DNA of 6,947 bases from an uncultured Enorma sp. (lineage in GTDB: Bacteria > Actinomycetota > Coriobacteriia > Coriobacteriales > Coriobacteriaceae), in NCBI GenBank assembly GCA_905210055.1, contig CAJLVH010000107.1:1-6947 (forward strand). Reading direction: 5' to 3'. Both the position numbers and the translations under genes were made by a program. This document shows positions 1 through 5,688 of the stretch, piece by piece (positions within the stretch are counted from its first letter, which is position 1; every line of letters begins with the position of its first letter). A model generated the notes under the pieces. The model was not told where the DNA came from, made no database searches, and was given only the letters and a program-made list of their open reading frames with translations.

Positions 1-309
1 AAGCGCCAAAAGCTCAGGCGCCGGCCGCAATCCCAACCAGAGCGTCGCATCTCGCGGACGCCCGAACGTTCCCAAGCCATCCAGCGCAAGCCCCACAGCC
101 GCGCGCCCCGCACACGCTTCATCGAGCGCCGCCATAGCATCGCGTACGCCCGCCTCGTCCACCTCGCCCAGAAACGCCAGCGTCACATGATAGGTCTCCC
201 GACGCATGAAGCGCCCACCGACCACATCGCGCAGCTGCCGCGCCAGCGCCGCGACCTCATCCTCGAACAGTTCTGGCAGCTCAAGTGCTATGAACGTCCG
301 CACAGGCAT
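1..309 (-). CDS. thpR: RNA 2',3'-cyclic phosphodiesterase (ThpR/LigT, 2H family), N-terminal part
   Basis: This gene runs off the left edge of the window; 103 codons are visible from the ATG at 309. The product begins MPVRTFIALELPEL, the usual opening of ThpR proteins. The first catalytic 2H motif is present as HVTL at residues 41-44, followed by AFLG, and a TLWLGL strand lies at 89-94 after GTFGRP. The second HxT motif, expected around residue 120-130 of a roughly 180-residue protein, is outside the window. Known family role: cytosolic 2H phosphoesterase that opens 2',3'-cyclic phosphate ends of RNA and, in vitro, can join tRNA halves. The start is chosen for this N-terminus; upstream there is only a weak GGGGG purine run. 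It lies 108 bp downstream of the PurF-like gene on the same strand, so co-transcription is possible, though two palindromes intervene. No oddity is seen in the visible part. Confidence 0.88.
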   Translation of the reverse strand, partial: MPVRTFIALELPELFEDEVAALARQLRDVVGGRFMRRETYHVTLAFLGEVDEAGVRDAMAALDEACAGRAAVGLALDGLGTFGRPRDATLWLGLRPAPELLAL

Positions 310-332
310 CGCCCCCGCAGTCGCGCTTACCC

Positions 333-357
333 GCCAAAAGGGACAGTCCCTTTTGGC
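333..357. repeat. Perfect palindrome with 12-bp arms, REP-like
   Basis: The arms are GCCAAAAGGGAC and its exact reverse complement, separated by a single base at 345. It sits between the PurF-like stop and the thpR start. The GTCCC core resembles the core of the other dispersed repeat in this window (1997-2012, 3507-3592). There is no T-run typical of an intrinsic terminator: the minus strand continues with GGGTAA after the hairpin. It could still fold in the mRNA and affect 3' end stability. I read it as a short repetitive extragenic palindrome; that class assignment is an inference. Confidence 0.75.
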
Positions 358-377
358 AGAACCACCCCAGCGCCTGC

Positions 378-399
378 CCCCATTGCCATGGCGTTGGGG
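378..399. repeat. Imperfect palindrome just past the PurF-like stop codon
   Basis: CCCCA at 378-382 and TGGGG at 395-399 flank a GCCATGGC self-complementary centre (385-392), with one T-T mismatch and one G-T pair between them. It begins about 18 bp past the stop codon of the minus-strand PurF-like gene. It could be a weak transcription stop or an mRNA-stabilising hairpin, but there is no U-tract. It may also be a decayed member of the neighbouring palindrome family. Confidence 0.45.
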
Positions 400-417
400 C
401 TGTCCCCACCGTTATGA

Positions 418-1848
418 CTACTCGCGGCCGTCCCAGCAGTAGGTGCAGACCTTCGTGGGATCGATGCCGATCGCCTCGAGCATGCCGGGTAGGCTCTGGT
501 AGCCCAGGGAGTCGAAGCCGAGCTGCTCGCAGATGCGCTTAAGCAGGCAGCCGCCGCGCTCCGTGGAGCTGTCGGCGTACTCATCGAGGTGCTTGTCGCC
601 CTCCGGCCCCTCGAGCTCGCGTACCACGCGACGCGCGATAAGGTCCATGTCGGACTTGCCGCGCGAGAACGAGAGGTACGGGCAGCTGAACATGATGGGC
701 GGACACGCGGAGCGCATGTGCACCTCGGCGGCACCGGTCTCATACAGGAAGTTCACCGTGTTACCGAGCTGCGTACCGCGCACGATCGAATCGTCAACGA
801 ACAGCAGGCGCTTGTCGCGAATGAGCTCGGGCACGGGAATCTGCTTCATCTCGGCGATGCGGTCGCGCACCGTCTGATTGGTGGGCATGAACGAACGTGA
901 CCACGTGGGCGTGTACTTGATGAACGGGCGGGCGAAGGTGGCGCCGCACTCGTTAGCGTAGCCAATGGCGTGCGGCGTTCCGGAGTCCGGGACACCTGCA
1001 ACGTAGTCCACTTCGGGCAGCGTGCCGGCAAGCGCCTCGTCGCGTGCCATGATGTGCCCGTTGCGATAGCGCATGACCTCGACGTTCATGCCTTCGTAGT
1101 TCGAATTGGGATAGCCGTAGTACACCCAGAGGAACGCACAGATCTTCATCTCGCCGCTTGCCGGCGCCACGGTCTCGTAGCCCTCGGGGGTGATGCACAC
1201 GATCTCGCCGGAGCCGAGCTCATACTCGTCTTCGTAGCCCAGCTTGTGGTAGACGAAGCTTTCGAGCGACACACAATAGCCATCGCCGTTCACGTCGCGG
1301 CCTATGATTACCGGCAGGCGACCGTGTGGGTCGCGCGCGGCATAAATCACACCGTCCTCGGTCATCACGAGTAGCGTGAGCGATCCCTTGATGGAGCGCT
1401 GGGCGAACATGATGCCCTCTACAAGGTCGTCCTTCTGGTTGATGAGCGCCGCCACGAGCTCGGTGTGGTTCACCGCGCCAGAACTCATCGCCATGAACTG
1501 CGCGCCACCGCGTTCGAAGTATTCATCGATGAGCTCGTTGGCGTTGCTGATGGCACCAACAGTGGTGATGGCGAACGTACCATGATGCGAGCGCACGAGC
1601 AGGGGCTGCGGGTCGGTATCGCTGATCCAGCCGATACCGCTCGTGCCGTGAAAGCGCTCGATGTCCTTGTCGAACCGCGAGCGGAACGGCGTATTCTCGA
1701 TGGAGTGGATCTCTTTGTTGAACCCGCCCGTGCCATCGCAGAACACCATGCCAGCACGGCGCGTGCCGAGATGCGAGTGATAGTCGACGCCGAAGAATAC
1801 GTCCAGAACAACATCGCGCTTCGAAGCTGCGCCAAAGAAACCGCCCAT
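418..1848 (-). CDS. PurF-family phosphoribosyltransferase with a degenerate glutaminase domain
   Basis: The product has 476 residues. The C-terminal half is a clear amidophosphoribosyltransferase: VPDSGTPHAIGYA (286-298), the flexible-loop region RSFMPTNQTVRDR (318-330) and the PRPP loop LLFVDDSIVRGT (348-359). Cysteines 237, 389, 468 and 471 align by context with the four 4Fe-4S ligands of Bacillus subtilis PurF (236, 382, 437, 440). The N-terminal half has the Ntn-hydrolase layout, but residue 2 is Gly (MGGFFG), where PurF has the catalytic Cys exposed after Met or propeptide removal. The QHRGQ, GHxRY and NGNxxN signatures read SHLGTRRAG (25-33), GIGWISD (71-77) and VGAISNAN (97-104). Normal PurF makes phosphoribosylamine from PRPP and glutamine; this protein probably cannot use glutamine and may use ammonia or have another role. 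I recall similar MGGFFG proteins annotated as amidophosphoribosyltransferase in Bacteroidetes and Clostridia. The start at 1848 is fixed by AGGAAGG six bases upstream; the longer TTG start at 1893 adjoins the -10 box. Confidence 0.85.
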   Translation of the reverse strand: MGGFFGAASKRDVVLDVFFGVDYHSHLGTRRAGMVFCDGTGGFNKEIHSIENTPFRSRFDKDIERFHGTSGIGWISDTDPQPLLVRSHHGTFAITTVGAISNANELIDEYFERGGAQFMAMSSGAVNHTELVAALINQKDDLVEGIMFAQRSIKGSLTLLVMTEDGVIYAARDPHGRLPVIIGRDVNGDGYCVSLESFVYHKLGYEDEYELGSGEIVCITPEGYETVAPASGEMKICAFLWVYYGYPNSNYEGMNVEVMRYRNGHIMARDEALAGTLPEVDYVAGVPDSGTPHAIGYANECGATFARPFIKYTPTWSRSFMPTNQTVRDRIAEMKQIPVPELIRDKRLLFVDDSIVRGTQLGNTVNFLYETGAAEVHMRSACPPIMFSCPYLSFSRGKSDMDLIARRVVRELEGPEGDKHLDEYADSSTERGGCLLKRICEQLGFDSLGYQSLPGMLEAIGIDPTKVCTYCWDGRE

Positions 1849-1854
1849 GTCTCG

Positions 1855-1861
1855 CCTTCCT
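1855..1861 (-). promoter_or_regulatory. Ribosome binding site of the PurF-like gene
   Basis: AGGAAGG on the minus strand, six bases before the ATG at 1848. It decides for the start that places MGGFFG at the N-terminus, which matters because it rules out a propeptide carrying a cysteine. Confidence 0.75.
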
Positions 1862-1884
1862 GTCGGCACGATTGAACGCACTTC

Positions 1885-1890
1885 AGTATA
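1885..1890 (-). promoter_or_regulatory. Candidate -10 box (TATACT) of the PurF-like gene
   Basis: TATACT on the minus strand is five of six matches to the sigma-70-type consensus, in otherwise GC-rich DNA. It would give a leader of about 30 bases before the ATG at 1848. No good -35 is found at 16-18 bases; the nearest TTGCGG (1913-1918) is 22 bases away. The -10 is therefore plausible but unproven. Confidence 0.45.
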
Positions 1891-1996
1891 CAAGCGACTT
1901 GCCTGGGCGTGGCCGCAAACGCCCGGATTGCCGACTTTTTCGCAAGCAACACCTTGGGAACGAGGGTTGAGGTGCCGGTTCTAACGCTTTTGACTC

Positions 1997-2012
1997 CGTC
2001 CCCAAAGTGACG
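1997..2012. repeat. Dispersed 16-bp repeat CGTCCCCAAAGTGACG
   Basis: This is identical over 16 bp to the copy at 3557-3572 and is the exact reverse complement of 3507-3522; the copy at 3577-3592 matches over 15. It lies in the 223-bp divergent region between the PurF-like gene and the nitroreductase, about 60 bp before the nitroreductase start. No partner arm is seen here, so this is a solo half-element. It resembles half of a REP/BIME-type palindrome. Otherwise the divergent region holds the -10 box above and no confident plus-strand promoter. Confidence 0.75.
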
Positions 2013-2071
2013 CGCATCCGTTCTGGGTACAAACGTCTTGATAGATTCGGCAAGATGAAAGGACGGTAGCC

Positions 2072-2593
2072 ATGAACACCCTTGAAGCGCTCACCACACG
2101 CCGTAGCTGCAGGAATTTCAAGCCCGACCCGGTTCCTCCCGAACTCATCGACAAGGTTCTCGAGGCGGGCACGTTCGCGCCCACCGGCATGGGCAGGCAA
2201 TCCCCCATCATCGTCGCGATCACGAACAAGGTAGTGCGCGACCAGCTCTCGGCACTCAACGCGCGCATCATGGAGGACGACGGCGACCCGTTCTACGGCG
2301 CGCCCGTCGTACTCGTCGTCCTCGCACGCAAAGACGTCCCCACGCACGTCTACGACGGCTCGCTCGTGATGGGCAACATGCTGAATGCCGCGCATGACCT
2401 GGGGCTCGCAAGCTGCTGGATTCACCGCGCCAAGGAGGAATTCGAATCGCCTGAAGGCCATGAGATCCTCGCACGGCTGGGACTCGATGCGAACGAGTAC
2501 GAAGGCATCGGCAACTGCATCCTCGGCTATGCCGCCGAACCCGCGCCCGCGCCAGCCCCGCGCAAGGCCGATTACATCTACCGCATCGTGTAG
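2072..2593 (+). CDS. Nitroreductase family protein (FMN-dependent oxidoreductase)
   Basis: The 173-residue product is a short single-domain nitroreductase. The FMN phosphate-binding segment TRRSCRNF is at residues 9-16, APTGMGRQ at 36-43, the central helix SLVMGNMLNAAHDLGLASCWIH at 97-118 (typical of the dimer and flavin-contact region) and the GNCILGYA strand at 147-154, followed by an Ala/Pro linker and a basic tail. The family uses NAD(P)H to reduce nitro groups, quinones or flavins in the cytosol; the substrate cannot be told from sequence. The ATG at 2072 has AAAGGA (2058-2063) eight bases upstream. It is transcribed divergently from the PurF-like gene and ends before a strong hairpin terminator, so it is probably a single-gene unit. 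Its length fits the small nitroreductases common in anaerobes. No key residue seems missing. Confidence 0.9.
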   Translation: MNTLEALTTRRSCRNFKPDPVPPELIDKVLEAGTFAPTGMGRQSPIIVAITNKVVRDQLSALNARIMEDDGDPFYGAPVVLVVLARKDVPTHVYDGSLVMGNMLNAAHDLGLASCWIHRAKEEFESPEGHEILARLGLDANEYEGIGNCILGYAAEPAPAPAPRKADYIYRIV

Positions 2594-2637
2594 AACGACG
2601 AACGGCATCGCCTCCCAACCGAAGACACCATGCCAAC

Positions 2638-2672
2638 AAGACCCTCGGGGCAAGACGCGCCCGAGGGTCTTT
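2638..2672 (+). terminator. Rho-independent terminator after the nitroreductase gene
   Basis: A 12-bp perfect stem (2638-2649, AAGACCCTCGGG, with 2660-2671) encloses a 10-base loop and ends in a short TTT. It starts 45 bp after the nitroreductase stop. The U-tract is short, so termination may be partial. It separates this gene from the zinc-ribbon gene. Confidence 0.75.
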
Positions 2673-2793
2673 GCTGACTTTCGATGATGCGGCATTTACC
2701 CGGAGCAGCCATGATTCCCCTTCCGTGCAGCATATCGGAACATTATGTCTGCGACGCGTGCGATGTGTCGTATCATCTAAGCATCAACCCATG

Positions 2794-2800
2794 AAGGAGG
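2794..2800 (+). promoter_or_regulatory. Ribosome binding site of the zinc-ribbon gene
   Basis: AAGGAGG lies five bases before the ATG at 2806. An in-frame ATG at 2791 overlaps this site and is therefore not the likely start; further upstream in-frame starts run back into the terminator region. Confidence 0.85.
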
Positions 2801-2805
2801 TCTTG

Positions 2806-3495
2806 ATGTTTTGCACGAAGTGCGGTGCACGGCTCAATGATGGAGCACGTTTCTGCGGCGTTTGTGGCACGCCGGTAAGCTCGCCGAATGACCCCGCTGT
2901 CCCCGGCGCGGGCACAGCGCCCGCAAGCGCGCCAGCGCCCATCCCCGCGGCACCCGCCGTTCAGCCCGCACCCATCGCGGTGCAGCCCGCCGCCCCGCAG
3001 CCCCAGGCTCCCACCTCGGCCTCCTTGGCACAGCAAGCACTCCCCGCCTACGTGCAGCAGGTCGCCGCACGCCTGGGCGAGACGCCCCAAATCGTGCCGG
3101 AGCTGCAAACATACCTCTTCGTGACGAAGCGCTTCTCCGCCGCGCTCGCGAACATCCACCAGTACTTCTTCATCTATGCGAACGACTTCGTGGGCTACAA
3201 CGAGATGCGCGACTACGCCACCGCGTGCACCGACTGGGCGCTGCATAACTACTCTGGTGTGCCACGCGGCCTGCAGAAAGGCGTCGCCATCTACCCCGTC
3301 ATGCTGCAGCACCCCATGAACCCCGGCGCCATCCAGTTCGTTAAGGAGAAACCGAAGGCCAAGTTCGCGGCGTTCACGCTGCCCGTAGTGGTCGATCCGG
3401 TGGAGCGTCAGATGCAGTTCATGGACTCGACGCCCGTATGGGGCTTCGCCATGTGGGGCGGCGTCAAGAAGGCTGCATCAGAGGCCCTCGCCTAA
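2806..3495 (+). CDS. Zinc-ribbon protein with Ala/Pro linker and unnamed C-terminal domain
   Basis: The 229-residue product opens with a four-cysteine zinc ribbon: C3, C6, C17 and C20 in CTKCG...FCGVCG, the zinc_ribbon_2/DZR type common at the start of actinobacterial and firmicute regulatory or membrane proteins. Residues 28-72 are a low-complexity Ala/Pro/Gln linker, so probably flexible. Residues 74-229 form a folded domain that is not obviously a membrane segment: LQTYLFVTKRFSAALANIHQ (100-119), FVGYNEMRDYATACTDWALH (128-147), VPRGLQKGVAIYPVML (152-167) and FAAFTLPVVVDPVERQMQFM (187-206), ending TPVWGFAMWGGVKKAASEAL. I recall comparable C-terminal segments in uncharacterised proteins of gut Firmicutes and Actinobacteria but no named function. 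It is probably cytosolic. The start is set by AAGGAGG at 2794-2800. A 66-bp hairpin follows 11 bp after the stop. Confidence 0.85.
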   Translation: MFCTKCGARLNDGARFCGVCGTPVSSPNDPAVPGAGTAPASAPAPIPAAPAVQPAPIAVQPAAPQPQAPTSASLAQQALPAYVQQVAARLGETPQIVPELQTYLFVTKRFSAALANIHQYFFIYANDFVGYNEMRDYATACTDWALHNYSGVPRGLQKGVAIYPVMLQHPMNPGAIQFVKEKPKAKFAAFTLPVVVDPVERQMQFMDSTPVWGFAMWGGVKKAASEALA

Positions 3496-3506
3496 CCGCC
3501 TCTCCG

Positions 3507-3572
3507 CGTCACTTTGGGGACGGGTTAGTTTGTGTCGAAAACGTCACAAACGTACCCGTCCCCAAAGTGACG
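3507..3572. repeat. 66-bp near-perfect inverted repeat (REP/BIME-like hairpin)
   Basis: The left arm at 3507-3534 and right arm at 3545-3572 are reverse complements over 28 bp with two mismatches; the outer 19 bp are perfect. Two more C-G pairs extend inward to an AAAA loop at 3538-3541, after one T-T mismatch. The outer 16 bp of each arm are the dispersed repeat CGTCCCCAAAGTGACG. There is no T-run on either side, so it is not a classical terminator, although it could stop or protect the zinc-ribbon transcript, which ends 11 bp before it. The form fits a mobile extragenic palindrome of the kind moved by REP-associated tyrosine transposases; no transposase is in the window. Confidence 0.85.
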
Positions 3573-3576
3573 TTCC

Positions 3577-3592
3577 TGTCCCCAAAGTGACG
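3577..3592. repeat. Extra direct copy of the 16-bp repeat
   Basis: TGTCCCCAAAGTGACG repeats the right arm of the adjacent hairpin with a 20-bp period (15 of 16 identical, the first base differing). It sits 17-32 bp before the dehydrogenase Shine-Dalgarno site, so the element fills most of the 126-bp gap between the two genes. Confidence 0.8.
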
Positions 3593-3621
3593 CCCATCGT
3601 GACGCGTTGAAGGAGTTTCTC

Positions 3622-4551
3622 ATGAACATCCTGGTACTGCCGCCGTTCAACGAGGCGCAGCGCGCGGTGATTGAAGCCGCGGCGACGGGTGCGTCATTCA
3701 CCTACGCCTCGAGCGCCGAAGCGACGGATGAAGCGATCGCCACGGCCGACGTCATCGTGGGAAACCTTCCGCTCGCACGGCTCGCCCTCGCCCGCAACCT
3801 TCGTCTCCTGCAACTCAACTCCGCCGGGCACGATGCGTACGCAGCACCGGGCACCATACCTGCGGGAGCCGCGCTCGCCAACGCTGTGGGCGCCTACGGG
3901 CAAGCGGTCTCGGAGCATGTCTTTGCGATGGTGCTCATGCTCATGAAGCACCTCGACGGATACCGGGACGACCAGCGGGCGCACTCGTGGACAGACCGCG
4001 GCCCGGTGACCACCATGGCGGGTGCGCAGGTACTCGTGCTCGGCGCCGGCGACATCGGCCAGCACTTCGCCCAGCTCGCTCACGCACATGGCGCGCATGT
4101 GCAGGGTGTGCGCCGACACCTCGGCGCTGTACCGGGCGGCTTCGAGAGCATCCATGCTATGGACGAACTGCCTAAGCTGCTCCCCAAAGCCGACGTAATC
4201 GCTGCGTTTCTCCCGAGCTCGCCCGCCACGCGCGACCTCGTGGATGCCGAGTTTCTCGCCCGATGCAAGCCAACCGCCTACTTCGCGAATGGCGGCCGCG
4301 GCGACCTCGTGGTTCAGGCAGATCTTATCGATGCGCTCGAACGTGGCGTCATCGCGGGCGCAGCGCTCGATGTCACGACCCCCGAGCCGCTGCCCGCAGA
4401 CGATCCGCTCTGGAGCGCACCGAACCTGCTCATCACGCCACATGTAGCGGGGCAGTTCCACCTCTATACGGTGCTTGACAACGTCGCGCGCATCACGGCC
4501 GAGAACCTGCGTCGACTGCAAACGGGAGAACCGCTCGTCAACGAGGTCTAG
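3622..4551 (+). CDS. D-isomer-specific 2-hydroxyacid dehydrogenase, probably NADP(H)-linked
   Basis: The 309-residue product shows the full family pattern. A substrate-side N-terminal lobe with NSAGHDAY (66-73) is followed by the long helix VSEHVFAMVLMLMKHL (96-111). The Rossmann loop VLGAGDIG is at 139-146. Catalytic Arg226 lies in NGGRGDLV, Glu255 in TPEPLP and His274 in TPHVAG. The second beta strand of the nucleotide site ends GVRR (162-165), where NAD-specific members usually have an acidic residue; two arginines suggest a preference for NADP(H), as in glyoxylate/hydroxypyruvate reductases of the GhrA type. The reaction is reversible reduction of a 2-keto acid to a D-2-hydroxy acid; the substrate cannot be named. 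GAAGGAG (3609-3615) six bases upstream fixes the ATG at 3622 rather than the TTG at 3607. A hairpin repeat precedes it. Its stop is only 11 bp from the stop of a convergent gene, with no terminator between. Confidence 0.92.
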   Translation: MNILVLPPFNEAQRAVIEAAATGASFTYASSAEATDEAIATADVIVGNLPLARLALARNLRLLQLNSAGHDAYAAPGTIPAGAALANAVGAYGQAVSEHVFAMVLMLMKHLDGYRDDQRAHSWTDRGPVTTMAGAQVLVLGAGDIGQHFAQLAHAHGAHVQGVRRHLGAVPGGFESIHAMDELPKLLPKADVIAAFLPSSPATRDLVDAEFLARCKPTAYFANGGRGDLVVQADLIDALERGVIAGAALDVTTPEPLPADDPLWSAPNLLITPHVAGQFHLYTVLDNVARITAENLRRLQTGEPLVNEV

Positions 4552-4562
4552 CGCTCGACAGT

Positions 4563-5493
4563 TCAGGTCGAAGGCGTGCGGCGGAGCCGGCTGCCCGACC
4601 GCCGAGCAGCCCCTCGCCGCCTCTTCGTGCGCCCAGCGCTGCGCCGCCTCCGGACACGCACGCCGCCATCACGCCAATTCGTGAGACGCACCGTCGCCGA
4701 AACCGCGAGCCAAAGCCCTATGCCGACCATGCACAGGCTCACCGATCCCACGACCGCGGCTTCCACCGCATCGCGCGAAACCCATGCGGGCAGGCTCCCC
4801 CAATCCACGCGCGAGAGCAAGACCGCCTGCAGTGCGAAGATGGAAATCAATGCGCTTGCCAGGTTGAACGCGCGCACACCCTTGACCGCGAGCGTCTCCT
4901 CGCGCCGCGCGCACCAGGTTGACGAGTGCCGTCGCGATGAGCACGAGCGCATAGGCCGCGTAGACGTACAAAAGAGCACCGGGATAGCCGTCGCCGAACC
5001 CCTGCAGCACGATACGCTCGAGCGTTTTCGACATGCCGAGCACCAGCGCGACGAGCGTGAACCCCGCCCTCCTGCAGCGCCTCAGTGAATCGGCCTCCTC
5101 GCCCGCACGTTCCGCCACCACACTCATGAGCGCGCCGGAGGCAAGGTAGGACTTGCCCGCGTTGAGCGCCGCGACGACGACGCCCACCGAGAAGATCCAC
5201 CACGACCTCGTGAGCAGGCCGGCAACGATATTCAGCAGCGCGAACAAGGCGTGGATGGATCCGAAGAGCAACCCCATCGTCATCGCGAGCGCCTGGCGAT
5301 TGCCGCGCAGCTGAACGGACACCACGCTGCGCATCGCCTGGCGTACAGGGGAGATGTGCCGAAAGGTAACGCCGTTTTCCCGCGGAGCGAGTGGAACGCC
5401 GGCAAGCGCCTCGAAGAAGCGTATGAGGACACGCCGCGTTTGGACGCGGACGCGGGCACGTGCGCGGCTTTGCGTCTCGACGATGACCCGCAT
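4563..5493 (-). pseudogene. Conserved six-helix membrane protein, disrupted by a one-base frameshift
   Basis: Two overlapping minus-strand frames together make one membrane protein. Frame one starts at the ATG at 5493 and reads a basic N-terminus then four hydrophobic segments (about residues 68-94, 97-122, 144-166, 173-194), up to YALVLIATALVNLVRA. At 4900-4911, inside a GC-only run, the sensible reading jumps by one base to a frame giving REETLAVKGVRAFNLASALI, two more membrane segments and a basic Arg-rich tail ending at 4563. Removing one base gives exactly 309 codons plus stop. Without it, frame one runs on with Gly/Arg-rich low-complexity residues to 4669 (274 residues). The joined sequence resembles uncharacterised membrane proteins of Firmicutes and Actinobacteria that share a SWW segment after helix 1 and a LVKARR-type loop after helix 4; this family match is from memory and no function is known. 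The start is supported by GGGGAGGTGA four bases upstream. It may be a true pseudogene or a sequencing error. Confidence 0.7.
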
Positions 5494-5497
5494 GCCG

Positions 5498-5507
5498 TCA
5501 CCTCCCC
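5498..5507 (-). promoter_or_regulatory. Ribosome binding site of the frameshifted membrane protein
   Basis: GGGGAGGTGA on the minus strand, four bases before the ATG at 5493. A near-ideal site, it chooses this start over the in-frame start 17 codons upstream and suggests the gene was recently functional. Confidence 0.8.
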
Positions 5508-5536
5508 TGCGCGAACGCGACGCCCTGCAACCGCTC

Positions 5537-5667
5537 TTCCGCATCGCATGCGGTTCATTGCGGCAGGATCATCCCTGCTCTCAGTATTTCCGCATCGGGC
5601 GCGGTTAATCACGGCAGCATCGACCCCGCCGGCCGCATCCCTATATCGTGCGCAATTCGTCCCGCTC
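5537..5667. repeat. Imperfect tandem repeat, 51-bp period
   Basis: The 34-bp units at 5537-5570 and 5588-5621 match at 27 of 34 positions, both beginning TTCCGCATCG. A more decayed third copy seems to follow around 5639-5667 (ATCG, GCGC and TTC blocks in register). The first unit holds a small palindrome, CCGCAT-CGC-ATGCGG (5539-5553). The array fills most of the 195-bp gap between the DUF4203-like gene and the downstream membrane protein gene, so it lies in the latter's leader or promoter region. No promoter is recognisable here. Function unknown. Confidence 0.55.
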
Positions 5668-5688
5668 GGGAGAAATCGGGAATCAGGG

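Noticed and set aside
1883..2695. Minus-strand open frame of 270 codons
   Set aside because: Antisense to the nitroreductase and its terminator; it would also run through the divergent promoter region. No domain is visible.
2748..2776. Promoter for the zinc-ribbon gene with TATCAT as -10
   Set aside because: There is no -35-like hexamer at 16-18 bases and the -10 match is only moderate, so it cannot be supported.
2671..2805. N-terminal extension of the zinc-ribbon protein
   Set aside because: The longer frame begins inside the nitroreductase terminator and lacks a ribosome site, whereas AAGGAGG precedes the ATG at 2806 by five bases.
3507..3572. Intrinsic terminator for the zinc-ribbon gene
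   Set aside because: The stem is strong but no T-run follows on either strand, and the same arms occur elsewhere away from gene ends.
3507..3592. CRISPR-like repeats
   Set aside because: The copies are partly inverted, with no regular spacers of 30-40 bp and no cas genes; they form a hairpin element instead.
3694..4521. Minus-strand open frame of 275 codons
   Set aside because: It lies wholly opposite the well-supported 2-hydroxyacid dehydrogenase and its translation resembles no family.
4899..4912. Programmed ribosomal frameshift in the membrane protein
   Set aside because: The site has no slippery heptamer or clear shift signal; a short GC run is a common place for indels or sequencing errors.
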